Positions 7,906-15,836 of a DNA stretch of 28,798 nucleotides are shown piece by piece. The DNA is taken from the NCBI GenBank assembly GCA_948960675.1, contig CARDPF010000002.1:1-28798 (forward strand), given 5' to 3'. This DNA comes from an uncultured Eisenbergiella sp. GTDB lineage: Bacteria > Bacillota > Clostridia > Lachnospirales > Lachnospiraceae. The notes under the pieces were generated by a model, which was not told the origin of the DNA, searched no databases, and saw nothing but the letters and a program-made list of their open reading frames with translations. A program made the position numbers and the translations under genes. Within the stretch, counting starts at the first letter, position 1; every line of letters begins with the position of its first letter.

Positions 7906-7929
7906 TTTATACCAGAAAAACCGGTTTCA
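7906..7929 (-). promoter_or_regulatory. Candidate GH31 promoter with overlapping cre-like site
   Basis: On the - strand, TGGTATAAA (extended -10 type, hexamer 7911-7906) lies upstream of the leader repeat. The -35 is weak. TGAAACCGGTTTTT (7929-7916) matches 10 of 12 defined positions of the CcpA consensus TGAAANCGNTTTCA and falls in the -35/-10 spacer, where binding would block RNA polymerase. A LacI-family operator is an alternative reading. Confidence 0.45.
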
Positions 7930-8009
7930 TGATACCATACTTTTTGGCTATAAAATACTATGAAATTTGGAGAACTTTCCTAAAGCGGCCAAAATATCAT
8001 TTGCCCTGC

Positions 8010-8038
8010 TTGTACGATGCCGCCCAAAGCTATACAAT
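8010..8038 (+). promoter_or_regulatory. Candidate promoter of the yesM-like gene
   Basis: TTGTAC (8010-8015), a 17-base spacer and TACAAT (8033-8038) form a plausible vegetative promoter about 60 bases before the kinase start codon. Confidence 0.5.
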
Positions 8039-8098
8039 GATACCAGGGGCAAAAGATCCACAATCCCTTTGCAAAATTTATGAAAAAAAGAGGCGCCC

Positions 8099-9910
8099 AT
8101 GAAAAAATTTCCAAACTCTATAAAAGGCCTGCGGATCAGGCACCAGCTTTTGCTTCTCGGTATTTTATCCTTTTTTATCCCGCTTTTTATCATCGGTCTT
8201 TTTTCCGTCCTGCAGGCGCGCAGACAGCTTTCCGAACGCTACCACGCGCAAATTGCGGACGCGGCCCTGCGCATCAATTCCACGCTTTTTGATATCACCA
8301 CCTCCCTGTACAGTTCCTGCGAAAATCTGGCAAAAACCTCCTATCTACCTCCCCTGCTGGGCGCCGATACCCCTGTCTCTTCTGACGATGTGCTTTATCT
8401 GCAGGCACAGGACGCCCTCTCCACCCTGCGCACTACCACCGCCGCCATTTCCTCCATCCGGATTTATACCGACAATCCCAACCTCCCCTCCGGCCCCTAT
8501 ATTACCCAGGTGGATAATTTTGAATCCTTTCCCTGGCTTCTCACCTCCCAAAACAAATTCCGCGGGGACTGGCAATGCCTGCCATGGCCCGACAGCTGGG
8601 GTAATACGGTTCATGAACTGTCTCTTATTTTGCAGCTTGCACCAAGCCTTGCCAGACATTGTGCTTTCCTTGTAGTCAGCATTGACCACAACTATATGAA
8701 AAACCGGCTTTTGGACAGTGACTATCTAGTCATGGCCTGTGTGGACAACACCCCGTCCTTTTACGCTTCTAAACCTGCGTGGGCGCAGGCCATGCTCCCC
8801 TTTCCGGAAGGGTTTCCCAAAGACTATTCCCACTATATCGGCGACCTGTACGTGGACGGGAAAACACAGCTTTCCAACATCATCACTTTTCTCCCTTACC
8901 GGACCAACAACCGGTTTTACATTTTTGTCGCGGACGGTATGGCGCACGACAATATCAACCGGATCACCGCCACGTATCTCTTTATCCTCACCGCCGCCAC
9001 CCTGCTGCCCCTGTCCTTTGTCTGCCTGTTTTCCTTTTCCTTCGATAAAAGGCTGCAGACCTTGCGGGAAGCCATGCATCAGGTGCGGATGGGGGATTAC
9101 AACATCGCCCGCTTTTTTGGGGGCGACGACGAATTAAATGAAATATACGCCGACCTGACCGCCACCGTACAAAAAATTGCGGAAAACGAGGCCAAATTTT
9201 ACCGGGAACAGATTGACCGCCAAAAACGCATCAACCGCCAGCAGGAAATGGAATTCAAAATGCTCTCCAGCCAGATCAACCCCCATTTTTTGTACAACAC
9301 GCTGGAAACCATACGCATGCAGGCACTGGCCGCAGATTGTCAAAATGTAGTGTCCTCCATCAAGCTTTTGGGACAATGTATGCACTATGTCTTAGAAAAT
9401 ACGGGAACCGATTTTACCACCCTTGACAGGGAACTGTCCTATATCCAGTCCTACCTTTCCATCCAAAAGCTGCGCTTCGGGAAACGCATCAACTGGGAAA
9501 TCCGGTATCCCGACAAGTTTGATCCCTGCGCTTACACACTGCTGCCCCTGCTTTTGCAGCCCATCGTGGAAAACGCCGTCGTACACGGGCTGGAACACCG
9601 AAAGGCGGACGGTATGATTCTCATCGAAATGACGGACGAGCCTTGCGGCCTGCTTACCGTCACTGTCTCGGATAACGGCTGCGGCATTCCCGCAGACAGG
9701 CTGGCACAGCTAAACGAACGGCTGTCCGCCCCTACCCCGGATTTTTCGGGCAGCATCGGGCTGGCCAATATCAGTCAGCGGATCCGCCTGTTTTACGGCG
9801 CAAAATACGGACTTACCGTCACAGGCCGGCCGGAGGGCGGCACACAGGTGCTTATGCAAATTCCCGGCCGCCCCGAGGGGGAAAACCGTAACAGTTCAGC
9901 CTTCGGCTAA
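8099..9910 (+). CDS. Sensor histidine kinase, YesM/LytS-type
   Basis: A 603-residue membrane kinase. Transmembrane segments are at about 17-39 and 290-313, enclosing an extracytoplasmic sensor domain of about 250 residues. A HAMP-like linker (about 314-365) follows. The His-kinase domain has SSQINPHFLYNTLE with the phosphorylated His396. The ATPase has ENAVVHGLEHR (N box, 491-501), DNGCGIP (525-531) and GSIGLANISQR (551-561). This is the architecture of the YesM family, which in Bacillus and Clostridia usually responds to extracellular poly- or oligosaccharides together with a YesN regulator. AGAGG lies five bases before the ATG. The regulator gene follows after 21 bases, so the two form one operon. 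The sensed compound cannot be read from the sequence. Confidence 0.93.
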   Translation: MKKFPNSIKGLRIRHQLLLLGILSFFIPLFIIGLFSVLQARRQLSERYHAQIADAALRINSTLFDITTSLYSSCENLAKTSYLPPLLGADTPVSSDDVLYLQAQDALSTLRTTTAAISSIRIYTDNPNLPSGPYITQVDNFESFPWLLTSQNKFRGDWQCLPWPDSWGNTVHELSLILQLAPSLARHCAFLVVSIDHNYMKNRLLDSDYLVMACVDNTPSFYASKPAWAQAMLPFPEGFPKDYSHYIGDLYVDGKTQLSNIITFLPYRTNNRFYIFVADGMAHDNINRITATYLFILTAATLLPLSFVCLFSFSFDKRLQTLREAMHQVRMGDYNIARFFGGDDELNEIYADLTATVQKIAENEAKFYREQIDRQKRINRQQEMEFKMLSSQINPHFLYNTLETIRMQALAADCQNVVSSIKLLGQCMHYVLENTGTDFTTLDRELSYIQSYLSIQKLRFGKRINWEIRYPDKFDPCAYTLLPLLLQPIVENAVVHGLEHRKADGMILIEMTDEPCGLLTVTVSDNGCGIPADRLAQLNERLSAPTPDFSGSIGLANISQRIRLFYGAKYGLTVTGRPEGGTQVLMQIPGRPEGENRNSSAFG

Positions 9911-9931
9911 ACCATGAAAAGAGAGGAAACC

Positions 9932-11476
9932 ATGGAACAGGAAAAACTCAGGATTTTAATTGCGGACGACGAGGATATTGTACGGGAAGGCCTCAAACAT
10001 GTCATAGACTGGAACCGGTTGGGATTTTTCCTCTGCGCGGAAGCGGCAGACGGCGACGAAGCGTTGGAAAAAATCCGTCTGTGTCAGCCCCACGTGGTGC
10101 TGCTGGACGTGCGGATGCCCTCCATGGACGGCACCCGGGTCATTTCGGAAGCCAGAAAGCAGGGATATGCCGGGGAATTTATTTTCCTGAGCGGCTATTC
10201 CGATTTTTCCTACGCCCAGACGGCGCTCCAGTATGGCGCGTCCTTTTATCTGACCAAGCCCATCAACGAAGAGGAACTGGAAAAGGCGGTTCTGTCCGTA
10301 CGGGAAAAAATCCTGCAATCCCTGGAAAAAGAAAAATCCTTCAGCCACTTTGTCGAAAAAGCCAGACTTGCCATCCTCCGGGATCTTCTTTTGGGCAACC
10401 CGGTGGCCGAATCCGTGGACTTTATGCAGCTTGGCCTGTCGGCCTGCGTCTATCAGGTCGTCCTCTACTGCAGCTACACCCCCTTCTTTGCCCCCTACCG
10501 CTTCGGCGATCTGCTACGGATTGCCAACCGCAACCATCTGGCCTTTGAACAGCTTTCCCTGGATACACAGGATGTCATACTCCTGAAAGGCAGCTACGCG
10601 CTGGACAAATTCCAGTCCTGTCTTTCCCACTATAAAAACGGAACCCAAAAGGGCTCTCCCCTGGATTCCGTTTTTATCACCTACGGCAGGCCGGTTTTTT
10701 CCCTGCAGGATATCCCCCTCTCCCTGCAGGACTGCAGGCAGCTTATGGAACGCAGGTTTTACTGTGCGCCCAACCAGCATGTGCTGTCCTATGAAACGCT
10801 GCCCGCAGGCCCTTCTTCCCACTTTTTGGCCGACAGCCAGTCCTCCGCCTATTACAGCCGCCTTTTGATTGACGCTATCCAGACCAAAAAGCGCAGCCTG
10901 CTCTCCGCAACCCTGCACAATCTGGAAAAGTCCCTGCAGCAGACGGACGCCGACGCCGAAACCGTCAAACATTTTTTGATTGATATTTTTTTACAGGTCA
11001 AGCAGGCTGTGACCAACCGCTATCCCCACCTTTCCATCCCCTTTGACCCCAATGCCTCCGTCATCGGACTGCTCGAAAAAAAGAATTATCTTTACGAAAT
11101 TATCCGGTATTTTAAAGACCAGACGGACATGATCCTGCGCGCCGTGGGCCAAACCACCAATGATCTCGTTTTTGGCGATATCGTGGACTATATCGACCAC
11201 AATTACGCTTCCAACTTAAAGCTGGACGATCTGGCTACCCTGTTTGGCTACAATACCTCCTATCTGGGCAAGCTGTTCACCAAAAAGATGGGAAAAAATT
11301 TCAATGCCTATCTGGATGAAGTGCGGATCCAAAACGCTGCACAGCTGCTGCGCTCCTCCGACCTGAAAATATACGAAATTGCCCTCAGAACCGGCTACAG
11401 CAACGTCAATTACTTCTACCAAAAATTCCACCACCTGATGGGCGTGAGTCCCTCGGCCTATAAGAAAAAGCAGTAG
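9932..11476 (+). CDS. Response regulator with AraC-type DNA-binding domain, YesN-type
   Basis: A 514-residue protein with an N-terminal receiver domain (about 5-125): LIADDEDIVREG supplies the acidic pocket, Asp59 in VVLLDVRMPSMDG is the phosphorylation site, and YLTKP carries the conserved Lys. A long middle region of unclear function follows. The C-terminal two-helix AraC/XylS domain runs from about 415 with NTSYLGKLFTKKMGKNF and IALRTGYSNVNYFYQKFH. The start is set at ATG 9932, with GAGAGG six bases upstream, rather than ATG 9914, which has no ribosome binding site. It presumably activates the transporter operon and hydrolase genes around it, a prediction from gene order. Confidence 0.93.
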   Translation: MEQEKLRILIADDEDIVREGLKHVIDWNRLGFFLCAEAADGDEALEKIRLCQPHVVLLDVRMPSMDGTRVISEARKQGYAGEFIFLSGYSDFSYAQTALQYGASFYLTKPINEEELEKAVLSVREKILQSLEKEKSFSHFVEKARLAILRDLLLGNPVAESVDFMQLGLSACVYQVVLYCSYTPFFAPYRFGDLLRIANRNHLAFEQLSLDTQDVILLKGSYALDKFQSCLSHYKNGTQKGSPLDSVFITYGRPVFSLQDIPLSLQDCRQLMERRFYCAPNQHVLSYETLPAGPSSHFLADSQSSAYYSRLLIDAIQTKKRSLLSATLHNLEKSLQQTDADAETVKHFLIDIFLQVKQAVTNRYPHLSIPFDPNASVIGLLEKKNYLYEIIRYFKDQTDMILRAVGQTTNDLVFGDIVDYIDHNYASNLKLDDLATLFGYNTSYLGKLFTKKMGKNFNAYLDEVRIQNAAQLLRSSDLKIYEIALRTGYSNVNYFYQKFHHLMGVSPSAYKKKQ

Positions 11477-11512
11477 GCCAGACGTACAGCCTTGTCCGGG
11501 AGGTTCGCGGCA

Positions 11513-11778
11513 CAGGGGGCGGACAGGGGTGGTTGTTGCGGGCATCCGGCTCCCCCATGGCCGCAGGCACATGCTTACATGCAAGCCGTGGAATTTCCCA
11601 AAATGCCGGGGCATTCCTGCCAAAAGGCGCGGACTGTTTGAGCGCAGCGAGTTTCCGCGTTTTTTGGCATCTTGGAATGCGCCGGCGTTTTGGTTGAAAT
11701 TCCACGGCTTGCATGTTCACATGTGCCTGCAGCCATGGGGGAGCCGGATGCCCGCAATAACCGCTCCTGTCCGCCCCA
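11513..11778. repeat. 266-bp near-perfect palindrome between convergent genes
   Basis: The gap 11477-11804 holds no credible gene and is almost filled by this inverted repeat centred near 11645. The outer arms (about 11513-11598 and 11696-11778) are nearly identical in reverse complement. They share TTGCGGGCATCCGGCTCCCC and CATGCAAGCCGTGGAATTTC. Inner arms with CCAAAA, GCATTCC and TGCCAAAA pair with a few bulges, and the centre reads TTTGAGCGCAGCGAG. Transcribed in either direction it would fold into one very long hairpin. No T tract flanks it. A shorter degenerate relative lies at 23470-23530, which suggests a dispersed, MITE-like family. It might also stop transcription between the convergent genes. 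Confidence 0.85.
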
Positions 11779-11804
11779 TGCGCCCCCTGGCTGTGCAACT
11801 CCCC

Positions 11805-13637
11805 TTACGGGTTTTGCTGTTTGTATTGCCGGACGGCTTCGAACCGGTTTTCGCAGTTTTTCCTGTCGAATTCCAGTACCTGTTCATAGCCCAGTCCGAT
11901 GGCGGTGTCCTGCATTTCCTGCAGCAGGCTGTCAAACTCCGCCTGATCCTTTGCAAAAACCATCTGCCAGGAATACTGTACAATAATCTGCTTGCACTGC
12001 TCCTTGACGGCGCTCAAATCCATGGAATAGTCCTCATTGACAAAATACACCGCCGGGAACACATTGATCAGTCCTTTTTCCTCAAAATATTTGATGGGAA
12101 CCAGCGCCCCTTCGTTATGCTCCGACCAGTCTTTGGTCAGGGCCGTCTCCGTCAGCCTGGCGTAATCATCCCACCGGGCAAAATTGTAATCAATTCCCGT
12201 CTCCGGATCCGCATCCGTGATCCCCACGGCAGGATAGTTGAGTGCCGACAGGCCGTCCTTCCACGTACCGCTGCCCCAATCCTGCGGGACGGGCGTCTCC
12301 AGCTGCTTTTCCACCAACACCTTGCGCCCGAATTCGGTAAACACCGGCTTTCCGTCCTGGTTTTCCCAGGTCAGCCCTTGTGGGCCTCCTGCGCCTCCAG
12401 TCTGCGACGTGGACATCATGACGCCTTCCGGGGAATACAGCCAGTCCACAAAATCCACCATCCGCTTGGGATCCTTTGTCTTGCTGCCCACCATCACCGT
12501 ATAGGAGCCGTCGCCGTCGGGGGAATTGCCAAAGCAAAGATATTCCCCGTCCTCCAAAACAGCGGAGGCAAAGCCTTTTCCTTCCTCCACATGCTCCGTC
12601 GTGTTGTAATACCCTGTCCCCAGCCAGGGCCAAAGGGAATAAATCACTGCGCCGTCCGCATACTTGGCCGATACGGTGTCAAAATTCTGGGTTGTGGATT
12701 CCGGATCCACCAGTCCCAGCTGGTTTGCCTCAAACAAAAACCGCAGTCCCCGCACATAGGAGGAGTCGTTATCAATAACGCTCTGGATATCCTCCGATAT
12801 GGAATTGTAGAGCACAAATCCGTTGGTATAATACCCATACAGGGCCGTCAGCGCCCCGGCGTTGTGCATAATATCGCCGTCCCAGTCTTTAAACAGGGAA
12901 AGGGCGTACACTTTTTTCCCGGAATCACTCTTCCCTGCGGCCTCCTGCATTTTCTGTAAAACCGAAAGTAAATCCTCCAGCGTTTTGATCTCCGGATACC
13001 CGACCTGTTTATACAAATCCCAGCGCACGCTGGGCGCATTGGTGGGTTCCGTGGCCTCGCAGGGCTCGAAAGGGGACTTGTTGGAAATCTGGCTGGGAAC
13101 GGCCCACAGCCCTTCTTTTCCTGCCAGTTCGCTGAGGTTTTCGATGCAGGCCCGGTACCGCTCCAGATTCGTGCAGCCCTCCATATACGGCGTCATATCC
13201 AAAATCAGGTCGGTGGCCACCAGATCTTTCAGCCGGTTATCCCCGGTTCCCGCCAAAATCAAATCCCCCAGATTCCCGTTGGCACAGCGGGTTTGATACA
13301 GGGAGTCCCCGCCTCCCGCCACATTCGGCGCGATAATGTTTAATTCCATATTAAACTTATCCTTTACCACCTTGGCAAACCATCCCGGCTGGATTCCCTG
13401 AAAATTCGACTGGCTGCCAAACACATCCACGGTAAGAAACTCCGGATACTTCTCGCTTCCCACAGATACCTGTCCGTCGTCTGTTCCCCCTTCCGATTCC
13501 GTCTGTTGCATCTGCGTTTTTGCTACATCTGCCGTCCCCTGCGGTTCGTCCTGCCCGCAGCCTACAAGCGAGGTACACAGCAGGGACACGCCCAGACAAA
13601 GACTTGCCGCCCTCTTCCACCTTTTTAAATCCCTCAT
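11805..13637 (-). CDS. ABC transporter extracellular solute-binding lipoprotein (CUT1 family)
   Basis: A 610-residue lipoprotein. The N-terminus is positively charged, then hydrophobic, then has the lipobox LVGC with the lipidated Cys27, followed by a Thr/Gln/Glu-rich linker. The body resembles the large family 1 sugar-binding proteins that accompany LplB/LplC permeases (TVDVFGSQSNFQGIQPGW, WPWLGTGYYNT). The start is set at MRDLKRW because AAGGAAG precedes it; an upstream in-frame start lacks support. It is the last gene of a three-gene transporter operon, 79 bases after the second permease. It captures an oligosaccharide outside the membrane. The substrate is unknown; neighbouring hydrolases make a plant or host glycan fragment likely. 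Confidence 0.9.
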   Translation of the reverse strand: MRDLKRWKRAASLCLGVSLLCTSLVGCGQDEPQGTADVAKTQMQQTESEGGTDDGQVSVGSEKYPEFLTVDVFGSQSNFQGIQPGWFAKVVKDKFNMELNIIAPNVAGGGDSLYQTRCANGNLGDLILAGTGDNRLKDLVATDLILDMTPYMEGCTNLERYRACIENLSELAGKEGLWAVPSQISNKSPFEPCEATEPTNAPSVRWDLYKQVGYPEIKTLEDLLSVLQKMQEAAGKSDSGKKVYALSLFKDWDGDIMHNAGALTALYGYYTNGFVLYNSISEDIQSVIDNDSSYVRGLRFLFEANQLGLVDPESTTQNFDTVSAKYADGAVIYSLWPWLGTGYYNTTEHVEEGKGFASAVLEDGEYLCFGNSPDGDGSYTVMVGSKTKDPKRMVDFVDWLYSPEGVMMSTSQTGGAGGPQGLTWENQDGKPVFTEFGRKVLVEKQLETPVPQDWGSGTWKDGLSALNYPAVGITDADPETGIDYNFARWDDYARLTETALTKDWSEHNEGALVPIKYFEEKGLINVFPAVYFVNEDYSMDLSAVKEQCKQIIVQYSWQMVFAKDQAEFDSLLQEMQDTAIGLGYEQVLEFDRKNCENRFEAVRQYKQQNP

Positions 13638-13716
13638 CCTATCTTCCTTTCCGCCGCCCAAAGCGGCCTGTTTTTATCATCCTTCCTCCGCCGCCCATAA
13701 CGCCGTGACAGCCTGC

Positions 13717-14643
13717 TCAACCTTTTACCGCGCCGATCATAATTCCTTTCACAAAATATTTTTGGAACATGGGATATACAAATAAAATCGGCAGTACCAC
13801 AATTACGGATATGGTCATGCGGATGGATGTCGGAGTCTGCGCCGTCACAATATTGGCGATGGTCGTCATGGTTTGTGAAGATTTCACCAGCGTTGCCAGA
13901 GAACTGGCCTGATTGAAATAAGTATACAAAATATACTGCAGGGTATACAGCTTTTGATCCGTCACATACAACAGGGTATCCTGAAAGGAATTCCACTGTC
14001 CCACTGCGGCCCAGATGGCGATGGTGGCCAGAATCGGCGTACAAAGCGGCAGCGTCACCCTAAAAAACCGCACCAGTACCCCTGCGCCGTCCATTTCGGC
14101 CGCCTCCTGCAAAGAAGACGGCAGGGATTCCACATAAGTCTTTACCATAATGATATTAAAAGGCTGTACAATGGCCGGTATAATATACACCCAAAAATGA
14201 TTGGTCAGCCCCAAATTTTTCATGGTCATAAACATGGGAATCAGTCCCGCGTTAAAATACATGGTAATGACCATCATCCGATACCAAAGCTTTCTGTGCC
14301 ACATTTTCTGCTGGGTAAACATGTATCCCAAAAATGCCGAAGCCAGTACCGTGCAGGCTGTCCCCACTACCGTCCTCGCCACCGAGGTCATGGCCGCATT
14401 GGCCAGTCCCGCCAGCTGCAGCGTATCCTTGTAATTCTGAAAATGAATCTGTCTGGGCCAAAAATTGATATCGCCGTTGGCGCTCATGACGTTGGAACTG
14501 ATGGAATTGATGATCAGGTAATAAAAAGGATAGGCGCACAATACGGTAAAAAGGCCAAATATCCCATAGTTGCAAACCTGAAACAAAATCTCCCTACCGC
14601 TGATCTTTTGCCTTTTATAGTCATCCGCCTGTTTTTTTTCCAT
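13717..14643 (-). CDS. ABC sugar transporter permease, LplC/YtcP-type
   Basis: A 308-residue inner membrane permease with about six hydrophobic segments, the first at about 25-47. The cytoplasmic EAA loop, EAAEMDGAG to LPLCTP (about 180-202), is the docking site for the ATPase. The C-terminus MFQKYFVKGIMIGAVKG is typical of the second permease in these operons. GGAAGG precedes the ATG. It follows the first permease by 29 bases and precedes the binding protein. No ATPase gene is in the operon, so a shared MsmX-type ATPase encoded elsewhere is expected. Confidence 0.93.
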   Translation of the reverse strand: MEKKQADDYKRQKISGREILFQVCNYGIFGLFTVLCAYPFYYLIINSISSNVMSANGDINFWPRQIHFQNYKDTLQLAGLANAAMTSVARTVVGTACTVLASAFLGYMFTQQKMWHRKLWYRMMVITMYFNAGLIPMFMTMKNLGLTNHFWVYIIPAIVQPFNIIMVKTYVESLPSSLQEAAEMDGAGVLVRFFRVTLPLCTPILATIAIWAAVGQWNSFQDTLLYVTDQKLYTLQYILYTYFNQASSLATLVKSSQTMTTIANIVTAQTPTSIRMTISVIVVLPILFVYPMFQKYFVKGIMIGAVKG

Positions 14644-14672
14644 AAAATTTTTCCTTCCTGCCCATCGGCCGA

Positions 14673-15593
14673 TTATATAATGCTCTCCCCCCTGGTTTTT
14701 TGGGAAGTCCAGTTTACCAGCATCAAGAGGGTCACGCTCACCACACTTTTCATAATGCCCACCGCTGTCGCAAGGGACATGCTCTTTCCGGTGATCCCGA
14801 TGTTATACACATACAAATCCAATACCTGAATGCTCTGCTTGTTAAAAGAATTCTGGAACACATAATACTGGTCCATCCCGTTGGAAAGGAAATTGGAAAC
14901 GGAAAACATCAGCATGACCAGATAGGTGGGCATTAGGGAAGGAATCGTGATATTTTTAATGATGTGAAACCGCCCCGCGCCGTCCACCCGTGCCGCCTCA
15001 AACATTTCCTGGTCAATTCCCGCTATCGCCGCCAGATAGACGATGGAACCCCAGCCCAGCCCCTTCCATGTACTCCACAAAATCATGGAAAGCCACACAT
15101 GCCTGCCGCTGTCCAAAATCTTGAAGGGCTCCTCTATCCATCCCAACTGCTGCAATACCGAATTTAACATGCCGGTGGTGGAAAACAGGCTAAACGCCAC
15201 CGCATAGACCAGCGTCCAGCTGATAAAATTGGGCAGCGTTGTTAGGGTCTGCACCACGTTTTTAAATTTTTTGCACTTGATCTCGTTGAGAAATATGGCA
15301 AACAATACCGGGCAAAAAGATGTCGCGATTCCCAGAAAGCTCATGGCAAAGGTGTTTTTTAACACATTTAAAATCTGCGCGATCTGGGCAGGATTGCTCC
15401 AAAGGATCCGAAACCACTTCCAGCCGACAAATTCGCATTGGGACAGGGGCAGCGGCGACCTGTAATCATAAAACGCGTAAACCCAGCCGTACAACGGATA
15501 ATACGAAAACAAAAAACACAGAACCAAAAACGGAAGTATCAGCAAAAACAGCCTAAAGCCTTCCGCGCTTTTCCTTTTTGGCGTTTCCCTCAT
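14673..15593 (-). CDS. ABC sugar transporter permease, LplB-type
   Basis: A 306-residue permease, first gene of the operon. Hydrophobic segments begin at about 13-38 (FRLFLLILPFLVLCFLFS). The EAA loop, EAARVDGAGRFHIIKNITIP, is at about 199-218. The start is set at MRETPKRK (15593) because AGGAGGG lies seven bases before it; ATGs at 15599, 15620 and 15638 are less well spaced. LplB-type permeases pair with LplC-type partners to import complex sugars. The gene is divergent from the GH-A hydrolase across about 240 bases that contain a striking inverted repeat. Confidence 0.93.
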   Translation of the reverse strand: MRETPKRKSAEGFRLFLLILPFLVLCFLFSYYPLYGWVYAFYDYRSPLPLSQCEFVGWKWFRILWSNPAQIAQILNVLKNTFAMSFLGIATSFCPVLFAIFLNEIKCKKFKNVVQTLTTLPNFISWTLVYAVAFSLFSTTGMLNSVLQQLGWIEEPFKILDSGRHVWLSMILWSTWKGLGWGSIVYLAAIAGIDQEMFEAARVDGAGRFHIIKNITIPSLMPTYLVMLMFSVSNFLSNGMDQYYVFQNSFNKQSIQVLDLYVYNIGITGKSMSLATAVGIMKSVVSVTLLMLVNWTSQKTRGESII

Positions 15594-15673
15594 GGACATT
15601 CCCTCCTCTTTTCCCGTCATGCTGCGGGATTCTTTCATGGCTCTATTTTAGCGAAAAAAACAGAAAAAAAGCA

Positions 15674-15737
15674 GTCAAAAATCACACCCCTTTTCCCATA
15701 CTTTTTCGTCTTTTCACAAAAAGGGCTGATTTTTGAC
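15674..15737. promoter_or_regulatory. Inverted repeat in the divergent transporter/hydrolase promoter region
   Basis: Perfect 11-base arms GTCAAAAATCA (15674-15684) and TGATTTTTGAC (15727-15737) are extended inwards by C/T and A/G tracts. Each end presents a TTGAC motif reading outwards, like a -35 element. The -10 boxes do not lie at standard spacing, so this looks more like an operator or activator site than a simple promoter pair. Binding by the adjacent YesN-type regulator is a guess from position. Confidence 0.5.
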
Positions 15738-15783
15738 AACATACATATCTGATTTTCCCATGGTTTTCCCGAATTTCCCTTTT

Positions 15784-15812
15784 TATAATGGGAATGTGGG
15801 AAACCGTTTTAC
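15784..15812 (+). promoter_or_regulatory. -10 box and cre-like site before the GH-A hydrolase
   Basis: TATAAT (15784-15789) is a perfect -10 hexamer. The sequence 17 bases upstream is a poor -35, suggesting activator dependence. GGAAACCGTTTTAC (15799-15812) matches 9 of 12 defined positions of the CcpA consensus and overlaps the expected transcription start. It resembles the cre-like site at 7916-7929 before the GH31 gene. Confidence 0.5.
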
Positions 15813-15836
15813 GATTTATAAATGGAGGAAAAAATT

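Noticed and set aside
11529..12959. A 476-codon + strand open frame
   Set aside because: It runs through one arm of the palindrome and then antisense to the binding-protein gene, whose lipobox and family match are clear. Its composition is that of a shadow frame.
13640..13716. Repeated GGGCGGCGGA between permease and binding-protein genes
   Set aside because: Two short imperfect direct repeats in a G+C-rich, purine-rich leader; likely by chance around ribosome-binding-like sequence.
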